Shown here: positions 47,367-56,769 of the stretch, in pieces
How positions within the stretch are numbered: the stretch's first letter is position 1
Layout: each line of letters opens with the position of its first letter
DNA from: a virus
IMG/VR virus record: IMGVR_UViG_3300034158_000041
Coordinates: 1 to 59,999 of that record
Length of the DNA: 59,999 nt
Reading direction: 5' to 3' (one strand)
The notes under the pieces: model-generated
The model's input: only the letters and a program-made list of their open reading frames with translations
Database searches by the model: none
What the model was told of the DNA's origin: nothing
Translations under genes and position numbers: made by a program

Positions 47367-47711
47367 TCATTTCAGGCAATGTATCAACCTCCCCGCATGA
47401 TTATTAGTCATATTGCACTCCATAGCCACATCACTTGCAGTTGCTCCTGGATTGCGCTCCATATAGGCCCGAACTTCCTCCAGATCTCCCACAGCCGCCT
47501 TCATGCTGGTCTTGTGTGTCTCGAATCCTCCCCTCCTGCTGTCATCGCGCAGAGTGCAATCCGGCACTCGGCCCTCTTTCCAGGCCCTGATGTTCTTGGA
47601 TGTCTGGGTGGCTTTGATACCCCATAGCCTGCCGATGTCGGACAGAGGCCACCCAAAATCATATAAGAGCGCCATACCGGCATACTGGTCTCGCTGGACC
47701 TTGGGAGTCAT
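47367..47711 (-). CDS. helix-turn-helix DNA-binding protein, 114 aa
   Basis: Two helical modules: LYDFGWPLSDIGRLWGIKAT near the N-terminus, a HTH-like segment with a small turn, and NPGATASDVAMECNMTNNHA near the C-terminus, a second HTH-like element. Probably a regulator or small-terminase-like DNA binder. Overlaps the winged-helix gene by 4 bases. Confidence 0.55.
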   Translation of the reverse strand: MTPKVQRDQYAGMALLYDFGWPLSDIGRLWGIKATQTSKNIRAWKEGRVPDCTLRDDSRRGGFETHKTSMKAAVGDLEEVRAYMERNPGATASDVAMECNMTNNHAGRLIHCLK

Positions 47712-47911
47712 GCCTTCCTCCAGCCGACTGTTCTTGGAGCTCCTTGAGCTCCCTTGACCCGAATCTCAACCTTCTGCATCTTGCCGTCTTTGGCAAGACC
47801 CCTCAGAACCTGCCTCAGATAGCTATCAGCAATATCGAATTGTTTCACAAGTTCCTGGATGGTACAGATTCCATCTGGCATTTCAGCCAAGATTTGCTCT
47901 GCTCTGGTCAT
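47708..47911 (-). CDS. winged-helix protein, 67 aa
   Basis: DGICTIQELVKQFDIADSYL followed by RQVLRGLAKDGKMQKVEIRV is a winged helix-turn-helix of the MarR/ArsR type without extra domains. Likely a DNA-binding regulator. Confidence 0.6.
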   Translation of the reverse strand: MTRAEQILAEMPDGICTIQELVKQFDIADSYLRQVLRGLAKDGKMQKVEIRVKGAQGAPRTVGWRKA

Positions 47912-48168
47912 AGTCCCATTTCCCGTTTAATCATATTCAGCCTTAAAATTCGCTGCATATTTATTCCCGTTTTCGCGAAGAAGTAGCGAAACTTGGCGGC
48001 AAGCCCTCCATCTGAGTGTGCCCAGGCCCAATCATCCATGTTGAAGCCGTCCACTTCTTCCAGGAGCCAGTAAGCATGCGTCTGGAGCTGCCAATACCAG
48101 AACACGCCATCACACCGCGGTTTCATCTCTTCTGGAGAAGAGTAGGTTGTGCCTGCCCAGCCGCTCAT
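47908..48168 (-). CDS. hypothetical protein, 86 aa
   Basis: Not recognised. Tryptophan-rich (WAGTTYSSPEEMKPRCDGVF, WYWQLQTHAYWLLEEVDGF). Start at 48168 overlaps the upstream stop. Role unknown. Confidence 0.5.
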   Translation of the reverse strand: MSGWAGTTYSSPEEMKPRCDGVFWYWQLQTHAYWLLEEVDGFNMDDWAWAHSDGGLAAKFRYFFAKTGINMQRILRLNMIKREMGL

Positions 48169-48434
48169 AAACATTTCTCCGGCAGGTCTACGCAATGATT
48201 CTTTCCCTCGGTATTCTTTCCTTCCAGCATTGCGCGGGCCTCTTCCATGTAACACCAGGATCCGATCTTGTGCCCATTGTAGGATGGCGCAGTTCTATGT
48301 TTCGCTCTCTTCTTCCCGGTGTGCCAGTCACCATCACATTTTTTGGAGCAAAACTTATGGTCGCTTCGCCGTACCAGATATGGCCACCGTTCGAATGGTT
48401 CTCCGCACTCCTCGCAAATAACTGATAGCTTCAT
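48165..48434 (-). CDS. zinc-finger protein, 89 aa
   Basis: CEECGEPFERWPYLVRRSDH then KFCSKKCDGDWH gives a treble-clef-like zinc site as in small HNH-related proteins, but without catalytic residues. Start at 48434 by ATGA overlap with the upstream stop. Confidence 0.55.
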   Translation of the reverse strand: MKLSVICEECGEPFERWPYLVRRSDHKFCSKKCDGDWHTGKKRAKHRTAPSYNGHKIGSWCYMEEARAMLEGKNTEGKNHCVDLPEKCL

Positions 48435-48652
48435 ATCCATGCATCCATGATTACCTTGTGATATGGCCCCTCTTTCCAGGCATTGACCGCGCCTGCCAAC
48501 CTCTTGCCCTTCTTGGCAATTATGCCATTTGCATGCATCCTCTGAATGCACCCTCTCCCAGGCTTGATGAACTCACATTTCGCGAGCATTTCTCTTGTTA
48601 TGCCATGCTCTTCCATCCAGATTATTTCCCTGGATGGTTGCTTGCCCTTCAT
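48431..48652 (-). CDS. HTH-like small protein, 73 aa
   Basis: Helical and basic (EIIWMEEHGITREMLAKCEF). It may be a short DNA-binding protein. Coupled to both neighbours by ATGA. Confidence 0.5.
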   Translation of the reverse strand: MKGKQPSREIIWMEEHGITREMLAKCEFIKPGRGCIQRMHANGIIAKKGKRLAGAVNAWKEGPYHKVIMDAWI

Positions 48653-49509
48653 GCTGTCAGCTCCTTAATCCTTGCCCTGATAACCCCAACTTGCATGGGA
48701 TAACCCGATCGATCCAAGACCTGTTTGATCTCAAAGTCAAAGTCTCCAGCCTCATGCATGTCTAGCATGATTAGGTCGGCTTCTGACAAAGGAGATGAGG
48801 GAATCATAGGTTTCTTAGGAGATTTGGCTTCCTTGGGGCTCTGGTGAGATCCTAGAGGCTTTTCGAGGTATATCTCGGAGCATTCTTTCATGGTATCTCT
48901 AGCAATCTCCAGATTCTTCTTCTTGATGGCTCCCATATAGCCACCCAGCTTCTGGTGACTGATCTCGATGGAATGTTCAGAAGCCAGATGTTCCAAGATA
49001 GCCCGGGGTGTGAACTGATGGCTCATATAGCCTTCTATCAGGCCCCTGACATCTGGTATCGTGATCTTTGAGAAATCCTCCTCACATTGCACCGAACAAA
49101 AGGGCACCAGTCCGCGGGGATGCTCCATATTAAGATCGAAAGACACCCCGCAATAGGCACAGGACTTCATGTGGCTTTGCTGGCTGACAGATCTGCCAAA
49201 AGGCATGTACTTATCTGGATCTTCCTTTGCGTCGAGCCTTGGGGCTTTGGCGGGCTTCTGTGAGTATTCCTTCTCGCACTCGTAATTGCAGAAAAATTCG
49301 CCGTCTTCCATGATCGCGTTGGGTCCGCGTGGATTCTTGCCACAGTTCTCACATGTTATTTTAGGAAACTCTGACACGAAATTCTTGCGCGGTCTGGAGA
49401 AATCACCCTTTTCGGGTTCTCCTGCGAACTGTCCGTGGGGTTGCCAGGCTGCTATCTGGGCATCGATCTCGGCCTGGGTGCCGGAGAATATGACTTGGAT
49501 GGGAATCAT
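48649..49509 (-). CDS. double zinc-finger protein, 286 aa
   Basis: Two similar zinc fingers, CENCGKNPRGPNAIMEDGEF with CNYECE (about 55-80) and CAYCGVSFDLNMEHPRG with CSVQCEEDF (about 115-145), suggest duplication of a TRASH/MYM-like element. The C-terminal half is helical with two HTH-like segments. Start at 49509 (MIPIQVIF) preferred over 49527. DNA or RNA binding likely; role unknown. Confidence 0.6.
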   Translation of the reverse strand: MIPIQVIFSGTQAEIDAQIAAWQPHGQFAGEPEKGDFSRPRKNFVSEFPKITCENCGKNPRGPNAIMEDGEFFCNYECEKEYSQKPAKAPRLDAKEDPDKYMPFGRSVSQQSHMKSCAYCGVSFDLNMEHPRGLVPFCSVQCEEDFSKITIPDVRGLIEGYMSHQFTPRAILEHLASEHSIEISHQKLGGYMGAIKKKNLEIARDTMKECSEIYLEKPLGSHQSPKEAKSPKKPMIPSSPLSEADLIMLDMHEAGDFDFEIKQVLDRSGYPMQVGVIRARIKELTA

Positions 49510-49700
49510 GCACTCTCCCCAATCCACAACAGATCAGCAACCTGGAAAGAAATGTCTTTCTCGCCGTCATATTCCGCTACAAGAGTAACGGTCTCGCTCC
49601 CCCATATTCGGGAAGTAAAAGACTCAAACGACTCCGCGCCCAAATTAATTGTTGCATAGATTCGGCTTATGCCGTTCTTAAACTGAAATTCAAGTTTCAT
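49506..49700 (-). CDS. hypothetical beta-rich protein, 64 aa
   Basis: Not recognised. Alternating strands (LEFQFKNGISRIYATINL, ETVTLVAEYDGEKDISFQVA). Coupled to both neighbours. Confidence 0.5.
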   Translation of the reverse strand: MKLEFQFKNGISRIYATINLGAESFESFTSRIWGSETVTLVAEYDGEKDISFQVADLLWIGESA

Positions 49701-49837
49701 GCTTTGCCCTCCAGCCAGGAGTGGACCGCATTCCTAACCTTCTCACTCCAGCTCCCGGGCAATCCTGCCAGATGGGCCTCATCAGAGGCATATAGCTTGA
49801 TGCCATGGCAGGGGCCGAGATCTTGTTTTTTCCTCAT
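49697..49837 (-). CDS. hypothetical small protein, 46 aa
   Basis: Short frame with HGIKLYASDEAHLAGLPGSW. Coupled by overlap to both neighbours. Existence plausible, function unknown. Confidence 0.45.
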   Translation of the reverse strand: MRKKQDLGPCHGIKLYASDEAHLAGLPGSWSEKVRNAVHSWLEGKA

Positions 49838-50019
49838 ATATCAGTCTCCTTAATCCAGCAGATCTCTGCCTTCTCATATCCTGGTTTGCTTCTTATATAG
49901 TCCATCGCCGCGTTCTTGTCTGCGGCGAAGAATTTCCAGTTCTCGGAGAACTTGGTTCTCTTGGTTTTCAGAAAGCAAGCCTCGAAGAGAGGTTGCCCGC
50001 TTGCATTGTAGGATGTCAT
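49834..50019 (-). CDS. hypothetical protein, 61 aa
   Basis: Not recognised. Small alpha/beta protein (WKFFAADKNAAMDYIRSKPG). An AT-rich stretch around 50020-50062 separates it from the primase gene upstream, which may carry a promoter. Confidence 0.5.
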   Translation of the reverse strand: MTSYNASGQPLFEACFLKTKRTKFSENWKFFAADKNAAMDYIRSKPGYEKAEICWIKETDI

Positions 50020-50062
50020 ACTACCCTATAGGCAGGATGAGGATATAAATCTTACGGTAAGA

Positions 50063-52954
50063 TTATCCTTTTATCCAGCTCGGCACCGCCTCTTGGAATC
50101 CTATGCTCTTCAAATATGCCTCGCTGTCCATCGGTTTCATCTCTCCGCCCATATCTTTGATTCTCATGGAGAGGGTGAAGGGGGTTAGCTTGCCTTTGTT
50201 GAGCAGAATGCTCTGTAATGCTCTATTTGGTACATCATTGTCCTTTTCTGGTGTTTCCTCTTTGGCCTCTTTAGCCTCAAACGATGTTTCATAACGATCT
50301 TCTAGGGTATCGTTGACCTCTTCTATGGGCCGCTTGATATCGATTTTTTCCTCTGTAACGATTACGTCGATCTTTTCAACCAAGTCCTTTCTACTATATG
50401 CTTTATGGCAATTATTTGTACGTTTCAATAAGTCGTTAAAGATCGTTACATTCGTTACAATCGACCCACCGCTATTGCTTATAGTATCGTTACTAATCGT
50501 TTCAAGATCGTTCAAGATAGTTACTAAAGGAGTATTAGAGTACTCAATCGTTTTCTTGCCTATAAAGGCTTTAAATTCCTTTTCATCGAACCTAAGACCT
50601 TTAAATCCTCGCATCTCTGCGCCATCGACCCTAATTGTAACCGATGGTTGACCATTCTTCCCCCCGATATATCTGGAGAACTTTTTGCGACTCATCTTTG
50701 CCCCGACCGCGAACCGAGTGTACTCTTCGAATTTTGAGTATAACAAATCGGCAGAAATCTTATTGAAATCGTTATCTCTGTCGTTTGGTTCAAAGGTCAC
50801 AAATTGATCAATAAAATCCGAAATTGAATGACTCTGTATCTCATAAGCCTCAAAGTCGTTCTCCCTTCGGTGAATTTTGCGGTCTGGTATGATCGCCTTT
50901 GCCCGTTCGATTATCAGGTTAAGAATGCCGCTTAGTTCCGATTCAGTACAAAGCCTTGTCTCTAGGTTCGGGTCTTTTTGCCTTTGCAGAGGGTTCAAAG
51001 GATCTGGATTATCCACGAATTCATAAGGATGGTTTACTCTCGTGAACCTGCGAATAAAGCCATAGCTATTGTCCTCAAAGATCGGCATCGAGTTGCTATC
51101 AAATATCATCTGCAAAAATGCCCGGAACCTGATCCTGTCCTTGTTTTTGACATCAGCACTGAGCCAATCATTGCCCGATATCTTCTTAATAAGCTCGGTC
51201 TTTGCGCGGTCTGGGTTGGTTTCTGTTGATATGCACATCCTGGCCCGTCTCAGGTATCCGAGAGCAAAGTTTGATTTGGTCAACTCCTCTAAGCTTATCG
51301 CTTCTGTGAACTCTTCCCCGAAAAACGTCTGCAAGAGCGTCTCGTAGATCCTTTTTCCATTGCTGCCGTGCCCTGTTAGGAAGAGGAGATACTCGAATTC
51401 TACCAGACAGGCACAAGCTACTATCCAGTCGATGAGGGTAAGCCTGTCGCTGTCGTTTGATAACGATCCCTCTATAAATTCCACAAACACCGGGCAGGTC
51501 GCCGCCTTGTTATAGGTCACTTTGCAAGGCATTGTCATATAATATTCGGGCGAATGATCCGAGAAGGTGCCTGTCTTGAGGTCTACCACACCATTCTTGC
51601 AGCACAAAAGATAAGGATTTTTGTCAAGTTCATTAAATTCTACCAATGTTCTTAAATAAATCTTTTTAAGAGTTTCCACGCCTGCATGAATATTATAACA
51701 GCTCGCGGCCACTCTTTCAAATGTCTGCTCTATAATTGTTTCCCCATCCGGCCTATAGTATCCGTTTTCATATACCCATATCCTTTTATCTGGCGTAGTG
51801 ACGATATGCAAGTATTGGCAAACGGCATCTGCTGCCCGGGATGGATTGAATTTGACTTTATCAAATTGCCCGCCCTCATCATATTCGATGTCGGCAACAT
51901 CTTCAAGCCGGAGTTCTAATGCCAGGGTCTTTGGTCTTTTTGGCTGCTCAAATATCGGTTCGTTTCGAACCTGTCTGGGTTCATACAGTTCCCTCAGATC
52001 GCGCCAGCCTTTGCCTGTGCATCCATTGTGCTGGCAACCCGCGACCACCGCGCCAGATGGGTACTGAATCACCCACGCCGATCTATCAACATGTGATGAG
52101 TCCCACGGGCAGGTATCGAGCACATGGATAGTTCCGCCACCGTGTGCGGTCTTTCGTTTAACCACATCAAGACCGTGAGACGAAAGCCATTGCTCGATAT
52201 CTATCTTATCAGTTTGTTTTTCGTACCTTTCCGCATGTTCCTTTTGCTTGAAGCCCCATCCTAGACCCGCCAGGAGCTCTTCAGGCACGGGCTTAAGTTC
52301 TGCCGGCGCTTCTATGATTGCCGACTTTCTCCAGGGCCTCTCTGGCACGTTCGCGCCCTTGCGCGCCGTGGTGCCGTATGCCTTCCAGATCCGGGCCGCG
52401 TTGTAGTTTTTGCCATCAATCTTGACCTTATCATCGGAGAAGAGAGCATCCAGGGCTTTCAAAGCCAATTCCACTGATTCGGTGGAGGCATCATTGTTTG
52501 GCAGATCTATTGGATATATCAGGTGCGCGCCGTTGCCAGAGTCTGCGTATATGGGGTCCGGCCATCCTAATGTTTGGAGATGTTCGCGAACCTCTAGGGC
52601 CCTCTTCAGAGCCGCTTCATGCTCTTCATCGGTTGATGAGATCTCCGCCGGCCTGGTAGGGTCAAAGTCCACTGGCAGCCAATAGCGCCTCTCTATATCG
52701 GCATCTGATGTAGTTGCCATGCCCTCGCGCGGAGAGCTGAGGGAATCCGGCCGCCTGGCATAAAGGGCCGGGTTAATCTTGTTTAGAATGAAATATATGC
52801 CTTTGTGTTCTCCGGTTTTATCAAGGATATTAATGGTCTCTTCCAGCTTCTTAAAATCCTTATAATACCCGCTCTGGACGACGTTCTTTTGCTTGCCGAG
52901 GGCTCGCATTTCGATAACATGCCCCGGTTTGAAAAAAATACTCAAATCATTCAA
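50063..52954 (-). CDS. primase-helicase: AEP primase fused to SF3/D5-type helicase, 963 aa
   Basis: Residues about 85-215 form an archaeo-eukaryotic primase: YWLPVDFDPTRPAE (metal Asp pair), YADSGNGAHLIYPIDLPNN (SxH region) and ARIWKAYGTTARKGAN. Residues about 250-310 have a zinc-like set (CPWDSSHVD ... AGCQHNGCTGKGW). Residues about 500-680 form a SF3 helicase: Walker A LTGHGSNGKR, then CISTETNPDRAKTEL and a FLQMIFDSNSMP motif. The C-terminus is charged and disordered. It is the likely replication initiator/primase of the virus. The start is a TTG at 52954, coupled to the small gene upstream. Confidence 0.85.
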   Translation of the reverse strand: MNDLSIFFKPGHVIEMRALGKQKNVVQSGYYKDFKKLEETINILDKTGEHKGIYFILNKINPALYARRPDSLSSPREGMATTSDADIERRYWLPVDFDPTRPAEISSTDEEHEAALKRALEVREHLQTLGWPDPIYADSGNGAHLIYPIDLPNNDASTESVELALKALDALFSDDKVKIDGKNYNAARIWKAYGTTARKGANVPERPWRKSAIIEAPAELKPVPEELLAGLGWGFKQKEHAERYEKQTDKIDIEQWLSSHGLDVVKRKTAHGGGTIHVLDTCPWDSSHVDRSAWVIQYPSGAVVAGCQHNGCTGKGWRDLRELYEPRQVRNEPIFEQPKRPKTLALELRLEDVADIEYDEGGQFDKVKFNPSRAADAVCQYLHIVTTPDKRIWVYENGYYRPDGETIIEQTFERVAASCYNIHAGVETLKKIYLRTLVEFNELDKNPYLLCCKNGVVDLKTGTFSDHSPEYYMTMPCKVTYNKAATCPVFVEFIEGSLSNDSDRLTLIDWIVACACLVEFEYLLFLTGHGSNGKRIYETLLQTFFGEEFTEAISLEELTKSNFALGYLRRARMCISTETNPDRAKTELIKKISGNDWLSADVKNKDRIRFRAFLQMIFDSNSMPIFEDNSYGFIRRFTRVNHPYEFVDNPDPLNPLQRQKDPNLETRLCTESELSGILNLIIERAKAIIPDRKIHRRENDFEAYEIQSHSISDFIDQFVTFEPNDRDNDFNKISADLLYSKFEEYTRFAVGAKMSRKKFSRYIGGKNGQPSVTIRVDGAEMRGFKGLRFDEKEFKAFIGKKTIEYSNTPLVTILNDLETISNDTISNSGGSIVTNVTIFNDLLKRTNNCHKAYSRKDLVEKIDVIVTEEKIDIKRPIEEVNDTLEDRYETSFEAKEAKEETPEKDNDVPNRALQSILLNKGKLTPFTLSMRIKDMGGEMKPMDSEAYLKSIGFQEAVPSWIKG

Positions 52955-53063
52955 CTTTCATCGCCCCGCAGTTCTCGCACTTCCCATCACATACCGGGGC
53001 TCCGGTGCTCTCATCATCGGGATCCGCGCCTATGCAGCAGTTGCCCTCATAGCAGTAAATCAT
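52947..53063 (-). CDS. cysteine-rich small protein, 38 aa
   Basis: MIYCYEGNCCIGADPDDEST then CDGKCENCGAM gives six cysteines in 38 residues. Start at 53063 overlaps the upstream stop (ATGA); the longer form within 53183 is a shadow of the Gp37/Gp68 gene. Metal-binding is likely. Confidence 0.5.
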   Translation of the reverse strand: MIYCYEGNCCIGADPDDESTGAPVCDGKCENCGAMKVE

Positions 53064-53785
53064 CTCATCGCCTCCGGGAATTCTTTCCTTAGACTCGACT
53101 TCTTTCCAGCTAACATAAGTTGCGCCGCCGTGAGACCCGATAATGGCAGAAGGTTGTCCTTGAGAAATACCGGAACGCCCCATATTTCGGCCTCATCTAC
53201 GATGTAGTTGATCCATTGCTTTTCAGGAACGATCTTATTTGTCCGGTTGCCCGTCTCCATGCCAATGATCGCCCATTCGATCCCTTCCAGATAAGGCAGG
53301 ACGGGTCCATGCAAGGGCTCAAAGGATATGAACCGATGCTTATCAACTGCTTTCCTCAGCGCCGCTATTCTCCAAGCATCACCCTGGTGAGTCACAGATA
53401 CGCCAAACCAAAGGTTGTCCGGTATGCCAATATTCATTTCCTGGAGCACTCCCATTCTATCGGGCCGCTTAGTAAGAACTAAGAAATGATGCTCCGGCTT
53501 CTGCCATGCCATCCACACAATAGATTCTATCCAGTCTTTTTTGACTCCAGGAGAGAACCAATCCGACATGCTGTCAAGGAATACCCGCTTTCCCTTTCCG
53601 CCCAAATTCTGTATATCGCGAAGCTTATCGGAATGGAACGCAGGCCCAAAGGGTTCGTCCTCTGGATAGCCGAACCTGCCTTTTAATCTGAAAGCCATCT
53701 TCCGGGCATAACAATATTCACACCCATTCAAGCATCCTGTTATCGGGTTTATGGTGTCGGTGCACCATCCGATTGGGTTGCTCAT
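53060..53785 (-). CDS. phage Gp37/Gp68 family (DUF5131), radical-SAM-like protein
   Basis: 241 residues. Begins SNPIGWCTDTINPITGCLNG followed by CEYCYARKMA, giving the C-x3-C-x2-C typical of this family, with a distant relation to radical SAM enzymes. FLDSMSDWFSPGV and HFLVLTKRPDRM are family motifs, and EWAIIGMETGNR lies near the C-terminus. Common in phages; the biochemical function is not established. TATTTATAG lies about 20-28 bases before the ATG (53785), suggesting its own promoter. Confidence 0.8.
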   Translation of the reverse strand: MSNPIGWCTDTINPITGCLNGCEYCYARKMAFRLKGRFGYPEDEPFGPAFHSDKLRDIQNLGGKGKRVFLDSMSDWFSPGVKKDWIESIVWMAWQKPEHHFLVLTKRPDRMGVLQEMNIGIPDNLWFGVSVTHQGDAWRIAALRKAVDKHRFISFEPLHGPVLPYLEGIEWAIIGMETGNRTNKIVPEKQWINYIVDEAEIWGVPVFLKDNLLPLSGLTAAQLMLAGKKSSLRKEFPEAMR

Positions 53786-53854
53786 GCTACCCACCGAAGC
53801 CTATAAATACCCTCGGCCCTATTTATCTTATTGTCCATCTAGCATCTCTCCTTT

Positions 53855-54016
53855 TTAGGCTCCTTCAGGGGCCTTCTGCTCTTCCTTTTCTAAATATGCT
53901 TTCAAGGCATCTTCGACTACCTTGGATTGCCCTCTGAAAACCCCATATCTCTTCAGTGTAAAATCGCGCAGCTTTGCGGCGGTATCGTCGCTTATATCTA
54001 TTCCAATTTTAGCCAT
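53855..54016 (-). CDS. ribbon-helix-helix regulator, 53 aa
   Basis: AKIGIDISDDTAAKLRDFTL then GQSKVVEDALKAYLEKEEQ is a classic ribbon-helix-helix DNA-binding protein. A TTTAAATAAG element lies about 25 bases before its ATG. It sits between divergent transcripts and may control the replication or modification operons. Confidence 0.7.
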   Translation of the reverse strand: MAKIGIDISDDTAAKLRDFTLKRYGVFRGQSKVVEDALKAYLEKEEQKAPEGA

Positions 54017-54110
54017 GTTTTGAAGTTGGTTCTCTTCTTATTTAAAGATAGTGCTAATGGGTTAATTGACTAGAGAAAGGTTTAAATAACCATAAGATAA
54101 CTAGGATGCT
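54017..54110. promoter_or_regulatory. divergent promoter region
   Basis: Minus-strand TATA (TTTAAATAAG, about 54035-54045) for the RHH gene and plus-strand TTTAAATAAC (54081-54090), about 21-30 bases before the ATG at 54111. Two core promoters back to back, with the RHH protein as a candidate regulator. Confidence 0.5.
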
Positions 54111-54248
54111 ATGAGAAAGATGACCGTTGAAGAAGGCAAGCGTCTTGGAATGGAGCATCAAAAGGCTCGCGAAATGGAAGAGAATGAGATCAAGACGCAG
54201 AACTTTATCACCAATTCTATGAGCAGATTTTACCAGGAGAGCATGTAA
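54111..54248 (+). CDS. small helical protein, 45 aa
   Basis: Highly charged helix (TVEEGKRLGMEHQKAREMEE). First gene of the plus-strand modification/replication operon; the next ATG follows directly after its stop. Function unknown. Confidence 0.5.
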   Translation: MRKMTVEEGKRLGMEHQKAREMEENEIKTQNFITNSMSRFYQESM

Positions 54249-54560
54249 ATGGGAAAAATTAAAGAACGGCTTCGCGAATTCGCGGCAGAACGTGATTGGA
54301 CTCAATATCACACACCAAGCAACCTGGCCAAATCAATCAGCATCGAAGCCGCCGAGTTGCTTGAGCTATTCCAGTGGCAGGACGCCCCAAAAGAAGACCC
54401 CGCCCCGGAAATGGCCGATGTGTTGATCTATCTCATCAGGTTGGCTGATGTCATGGGAATAGACCTGGTGGCAGCAACATGGGCAAAGATCGCCAGCAAT
54501 GCCGCCAAGTATCCGGTTGAGAAATGTAAAGGGAGGTCAGATAAGTATGACAAGCTATGA
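54249..54560 (+). CDS. MazG-like nucleotide pyrophosphohydrolase, 103 aa
   Basis: All-alpha NTP pyrophosphohydrolase: IKERLREFAAERDWTQYHTP, then SISIEAAELLELFQW with the ExxE metal site and EMADVLIYLIRLADVMGIDL with ExxD. These enzymes hydrolyse (d)NTPs to NMP and pyrophosphate, often dCTP or unusual nucleotides. A role in nucleotide-pool control or in modified-base metabolism fits the neighbouring methyltransferase. Confidence 0.8.
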   Translation: MGKIKERLREFAAERDWTQYHTPSNLAKSISIEAAELLELFQWQDAPKEDPAPEMADVLIYLIRLADVMGIDLVAATWAKIASNAAKYPVEKCKGRSDKYDKL

Positions 54561-56769
54561 AGAATTCCTGAAATCAAAGCAATTCGCTGCAAAGCCATCC
54601 GGCTTCCATGCCACAGATATCAATCCAAAGCTCTTCCCCTTTCAGCATGATATAGTATCATGGGCATGTCAGAAGGGCAAGGCGGCCATTTTTGCAGGCA
54701 CTGGTCTCGGCAAGACACCAATCCAACTGGAATGGGCCAACCAGGTCTGCAAGCATTCTGGCGGCAATGTCCTGATCCTGGCTCCTCTCGCAGTCGCACA
54801 GCAAACCGTTGAAGAGGGAGCAAAGTTTGGCATCGAGGTCCATCTTTGCAGGAAGCAGGCCGATGTTCTGGAAGGCATCAATATCACCAACTATGAAATG
54901 CTGGATCATTTCGACCCGTTGCAATTCGTAGGAATTGTCCTGGATGAGAGCAGCATCATAAAGAGCTTTGAAGGCACGGTCAGAACTCAAATCATCGATT
55001 CCTTTCGAGACACGCCCTATAAGTTGGCTTGCACAGCAACCCCGGCGCCAAATGACCACATGGAGCTAGGCAATCATGCGGAGTTCATGGGCGTGATGAG
55101 CAGAACCGAGATGTTATCCTGCTATTTTGTGCATGACGGCGGCCAAACCAGCCAGTGGCGGCTCAAGGGACACGCCAAAACGGCATTCTGGCGATGGGTC
55201 GCGACATGGGCGGTAATGCTTCAAATGCCTTCTGATCTCGGATATGAAGACAACGGCTTCAAGTTGCCGCATCTGACCATAGATCAGGTGGTTGTGGATA
55301 AGACTGGCTACATAGTCCGAGAGGCTTTGACCCTCCAGGACCGCAGAGGAGCCCGGAAGAATAGCCTGGTTCCAAGGGTTGCAGAAGCCGCCAGAATCGC
55401 CACATCTTCACCGGGGCCATGGCTGGTCTGGTGTGATCTGAATGTTGAGGCCGATGCTCTGAGAAAGGCCATACCAGGATCAATTGAAATCAGAGGTTCG
55501 GATGATCCTGAGAAGAAAGCGCAAGCTGCCAGAGATTTTGCCAATGGAAAGATAAATATACTAATCAGTAAATCTTCAATATTTGGCTTCGGCCTCAATT
55601 TCCAAATTTGCCATAAGATGATATTCACCGGCATATCGGACAGCTTCGAGCAGTATTATCAGGCGGTTAGAAGGTGCTGGCGATTTGGCCAAGAGGAGCC
55701 TGTCGAAGTCCATGTTATAACCTCCGAAGCGGAGGGAGCAGTAGTTAAAAACATAGAGCGAAAAGAGAAGGAGTTTGAGAAAATGCTGACTGGAATGATT
55801 GCAGAAACGCAAGAACTGACAAAAGAAAACCTGAAATCCACTTTCAGAGAGACAGACGAATATAAGCAGGGCGTTCAATCCGGTGATGGGTGGGAAATGC
55901 GAATGGCCGATAGCTGCGAAGAGATCAAGACCATTGCAGACGGATCTATCCACTTCGAGATATTTTCTCCGCCTTTCTCCAGCCTATACACGTACAGCAA
56001 CAGTGAAAGAGACCTCGGAAACTGCAAAGGAGACGGCGAATTCTTCAAGCATTTCGGATTCATAGCACCCGAATTGTATCGGGTTCTCATGCCTGGTAGG
56101 TTGCTTGCGGTTCACTGCATGGATTTGCCACTTCAGAAAGCCAGAGATGGGATCATCGGCCTAAAAGACTTCTCAGGAGAATTGATAAGGATATTCCAGA
56201 ACGCCGGATTCGTCTACCATACCAGGATAACAATTTATAAAAATCCTGTGACAGAAATGCAACGCACGAAGGCACTCGGACTTCTCCATAAGCAACTGAA
56301 GAAAGACAGCAGCATGTCCCGGGTGGGATTGCCTGATTACATGTTGGTTTTCAGGAAACCGGGAAACAATCCGGAACCTATAACACACACCGCCGAAGAA
56401 TTCCCAGTTGCAAAATTCCAGGAATGGGCTCAGCCTATCTGGATGGATATCAATCAAAGCAACACCCTCCAGAGGAAATCTGCCAGGGACGACAAAGACG
56501 AAAAGCACATCGCGCCTCTCCAATTGGAAGTTATCAAGCGATGCATAGAAATGTGGACCGCCCCCGGCGATCTGATCTTGGACCCGTTCGCAGGTATAGG
56601 CAGCACTGGATATGAAGCCTTGCGAAATAAGAGAAGCTTCATAGGATTTGAATTAAAGGAAAGCTATTATGATCAGGCCTGCAAGAATCTAAAATTGGCC
56701 GAAATATCCCCGGTTGGACCGCCGCAAGTTGATCTATTTCAGTTCGAGAAAACGGAGGAAACGGTATGA
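54547..56769 (+). CDS. SNF2-like helicase fused to beta-class DNA methyltransferase, 740 aa
   Basis: Residues about 30-440 form a SF2 helicase/translocase: Walker A GTGLGKTPIQLEW (about 56-68), motif II LDESSIIKSF, motif III-like ACTATPAPND and motif VI QAVRRCWRFGQ. Residues about 460-735 form an amino-methyltransferase with motif IV FSPPFSSLYTY preceding motif I DPFAGIGSTGYEAL, i.e. beta-class order. The N-terminal domain may move the enzyme along DNA. Probably protects viral DNA from host restriction or marks it. Start 54547 overlaps the MazG gene; an in-frame 54499 start is less likely. Confidence 0.85.
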   Translation: MTSYEEFLKSKQFAAKPSGFHATDINPKLFPFQHDIVSWACQKGKAAIFAGTGLGKTPIQLEWANQVCKHSGGNVLILAPLAVAQQTVEEGAKFGIEVHLCRKQADVLEGINITNYEMLDHFDPLQFVGIVLDESSIIKSFEGTVRTQIIDSFRDTPYKLACTATPAPNDHMELGNHAEFMGVMSRTEMLSCYFVHDGGQTSQWRLKGHAKTAFWRWVATWAVMLQMPSDLGYEDNGFKLPHLTIDQVVVDKTGYIVREALTLQDRRGARKNSLVPRVAEAARIATSSPGPWLVWCDLNVEADALRKAIPGSIEIRGSDDPEKKAQAARDFANGKINILISKSSIFGFGLNFQICHKMIFTGISDSFEQYYQAVRRCWRFGQEEPVEVHVITSEAEGAVVKNIERKEKEFEKMLTGMIAETQELTKENLKSTFRETDEYKQGVQSGDGWEMRMADSCEEIKTIADGSIHFEIFSPPFSSLYTYSNSERDLGNCKGDGEFFKHFGFIAPELYRVLMPGRLLAVHCMDLPLQKARDGIIGLKDFSGELIRIFQNAGFVYHTRITIYKNPVTEMQRTKALGLLHKQLKKDSSMSRVGLPDYMLVFRKPGNNPEPITHTAEEFPVAKFQEWAQPIWMDINQSNTLQRKSARDDKDEKHIAPLQLEVIKRCIEMWTAPGDLILDPFAGIGSTGYEALRNKRSFIGFELKESYYDQACKNLKLAEISPVGPPQVDLFQFEKTEETV

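Noticed and set aside
52947-53183. Long version of the small cysteine-rich gene
   Set aside because: The N-terminal 40 residues overlap the conserved Gp37/Gp68-family gene; the short start at 53063 fits the ATGA overlap.
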